Positions 5,725 to 6,443 of a stretch of 6,443 nucleotides of DNA are shown piece after piece. The position numbers were made by a program, and so were the translations under genes. The stretch's first letter is position 1, and every line of letters begins with the position of its first letter. This DNA comes from Oligoflexia bacterium (GTDB taxonomy: Bacteria > Bdellovibrionota > JAFGOL01): assembly GCA_016926495.1 (NCBI GenBank), contig JAFGOL010000191.1:1-6443 (forward strand), in the 5' to 3' direction. The notes under the pieces are model-generated. The model was not told where the DNA came from, searched no databases, and was given only the letters and a program-made list of their open reading frames with translations.

Positions 5725-6443
5725 TCAATAACAAAAACATAAGGCCGCATATAGGTATTTTCGGAAGGACCAACACAGGGAAAAGCTCTATAATTAACGC
5801 ATTGTCGGGCGAGGATGTTTCAATTGTAAGTGACGAACCCGGAACGACCACCGATCCGGTTAAAAAGTATATTGAAATACCGGGTATAGGGCCGGTTGTC
5901 TTTATAGATACGGCCGGTCTCGACGATACCGGTAAAACAGGGGAAAAGCGAAAACAGAAAACCGTGGGGGTATTCGCCCAGGCGGATTTGGCGATACTGG
6001 TAACAACGAATAATACGTGGGATGTCTTTGAAGACGGCGTTATAGAAAGTTTGAGCGACTATAAAATACCCGTTCTGATCGTTCACAATAAATCCGACCT
6101 TGAGCCCCTTGACGGCGGTACCGGGAAAACAATATTCGAAAAGACCGGGATAAATCCCGTGGAAACGAGCGTGTCTGACCGTGACTCAATTAACGCTCTT
6201 ATTGAGCGTCTGAAGGCGGCAATACCCGCTTCAGCCTATATCTTTAATACCATCATCGGGGACCTGGTAAAATACGGGGACGTGGTTTTACTGGTAACAC
6301 CCATTGATATGGAAGCTCCTGAGGGCAGGCTGATCCTTCCCCAGATACAGACAATAAGGGACGTTCTTGATAACGACTGTGTCTGTATTGTCGTTAAGGA
6401 ACGGGAACTTGACATCGTTATTCGGAAGATGAAAATACGGCCG
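5721..6443 (+). CDS. hydF: [FeFe]-hydrogenase H-cluster maturation GTPase HydF (C-terminal part beyond window)
   Basis: The first 241 residues of HydF; the family is about 400 long, so the C-terminal Fe-S domain with its Cys/His ligands lies outside the window. HydF is the GTPase scaffold on which HydE and HydG products are assembled into the 2Fe precursor that is passed to HydA. GTPase motifs: G1 GRTNTGKSS (15-23), switch I threonines TTT (42-44), G3 DTAG (63-66) and G4 NKSD (123-126), with a G5-like TSVSD near 149-153. The family-specific blocks SIVSDEPGTTTDPV (34-47), DTAGLDD (63-69) and GDLVKYGDVVLLVTPIDMEA (180-199), then the LPQIQTIRDVLDND block (206-219), distinguish it from Era/EngA-type GTPases and begin the dimerisation domain. 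ATG 5721 overlaps the stop of the upstream remnant by 4 bases. Other maturation or hydrogenase genes would be expected to the right. Confidence 0.95.
   Translation, partial: MINNKNIRPHIGIFGRTNTGKSSIINALSGEDVSIVSDEPGTTTDPVKKYIEIPGIGPVVFIDTAGLDDTGKTGEKRKQKTVGVFAQADLAILVTTNNTWDVFEDGVIESLSDYKIPVLIVHNKSDLEPLDGGTGKTIFEKTGINPVETSVSDRDSINALIERLKAAIPASAYIFNTIIGDLVKYGDVVLLVTPIDMEAPEGRLILPQIQTIRDVLDNDCVCIVVKERELDIVIRKMKIRP

Overview
The window is about 44% GC by eye. It reads as chromosome from a Gram-negative anaerobe: it has an outer-membrane-type β-barrel protein, a lipoprotein with a lipobox, and the start of hydF, the GTPase used only to mature [FeFe]-hydrogenase. The mix of a PhaR-type regulator, a long TPR protein followed by a small lipoprotein, and HydF would fit a deltaproteobacterium (Desulfobacterota) or a similar lineage. 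That placement is inference, since no rRNA or other marker is present.

Layout. The left half is on the minus strand. It reads from a 593-residue exported TPR protein (1250-3031) into an overlapping small lipoprotein (817-1296), then a Na+/H+ antiporter of the CitMHS/NhaD type (1-749, cut by the window edge). The right half is on the plus strand: a possible 41-residue membrane peptide (3161-3286), a PhaR-type regulator (3299-3895), a β-barrel protein (3888-4460), a branched-chain aminotransferase (4464-5540), a short remnant of an aspartase/fumarase-family gene (5551-5724), and hydF (5721 to the right edge, cut). The two halves diverge from a 129-base region (3032-3160) that holds a plausible promoter for each direction.

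How the genes relate. The plus-strand genes are packed tightly (8-base overlap, 3-base gap, 10-base gap, 4-base overlap), so they are probably one transcript even though their functions differ. The most interesting item is the 57-residue frame between ilvE and hydF. It keeps the DIRLLSS and QAGSSIMPGK signatures of aspartate ammonia-lyase at nearly the right spacing, but lacks the rest of that roughly 470-residue enzyme. Aspartase genes are known neighbours of hydF in some [FeFe]-hydrogenase maturation clusters, so this looks like an in-place relic whose stop codon still overlaps the hydF start. No mobile elements, CRISPR arrays, tRNAs or rRNAs were seen.
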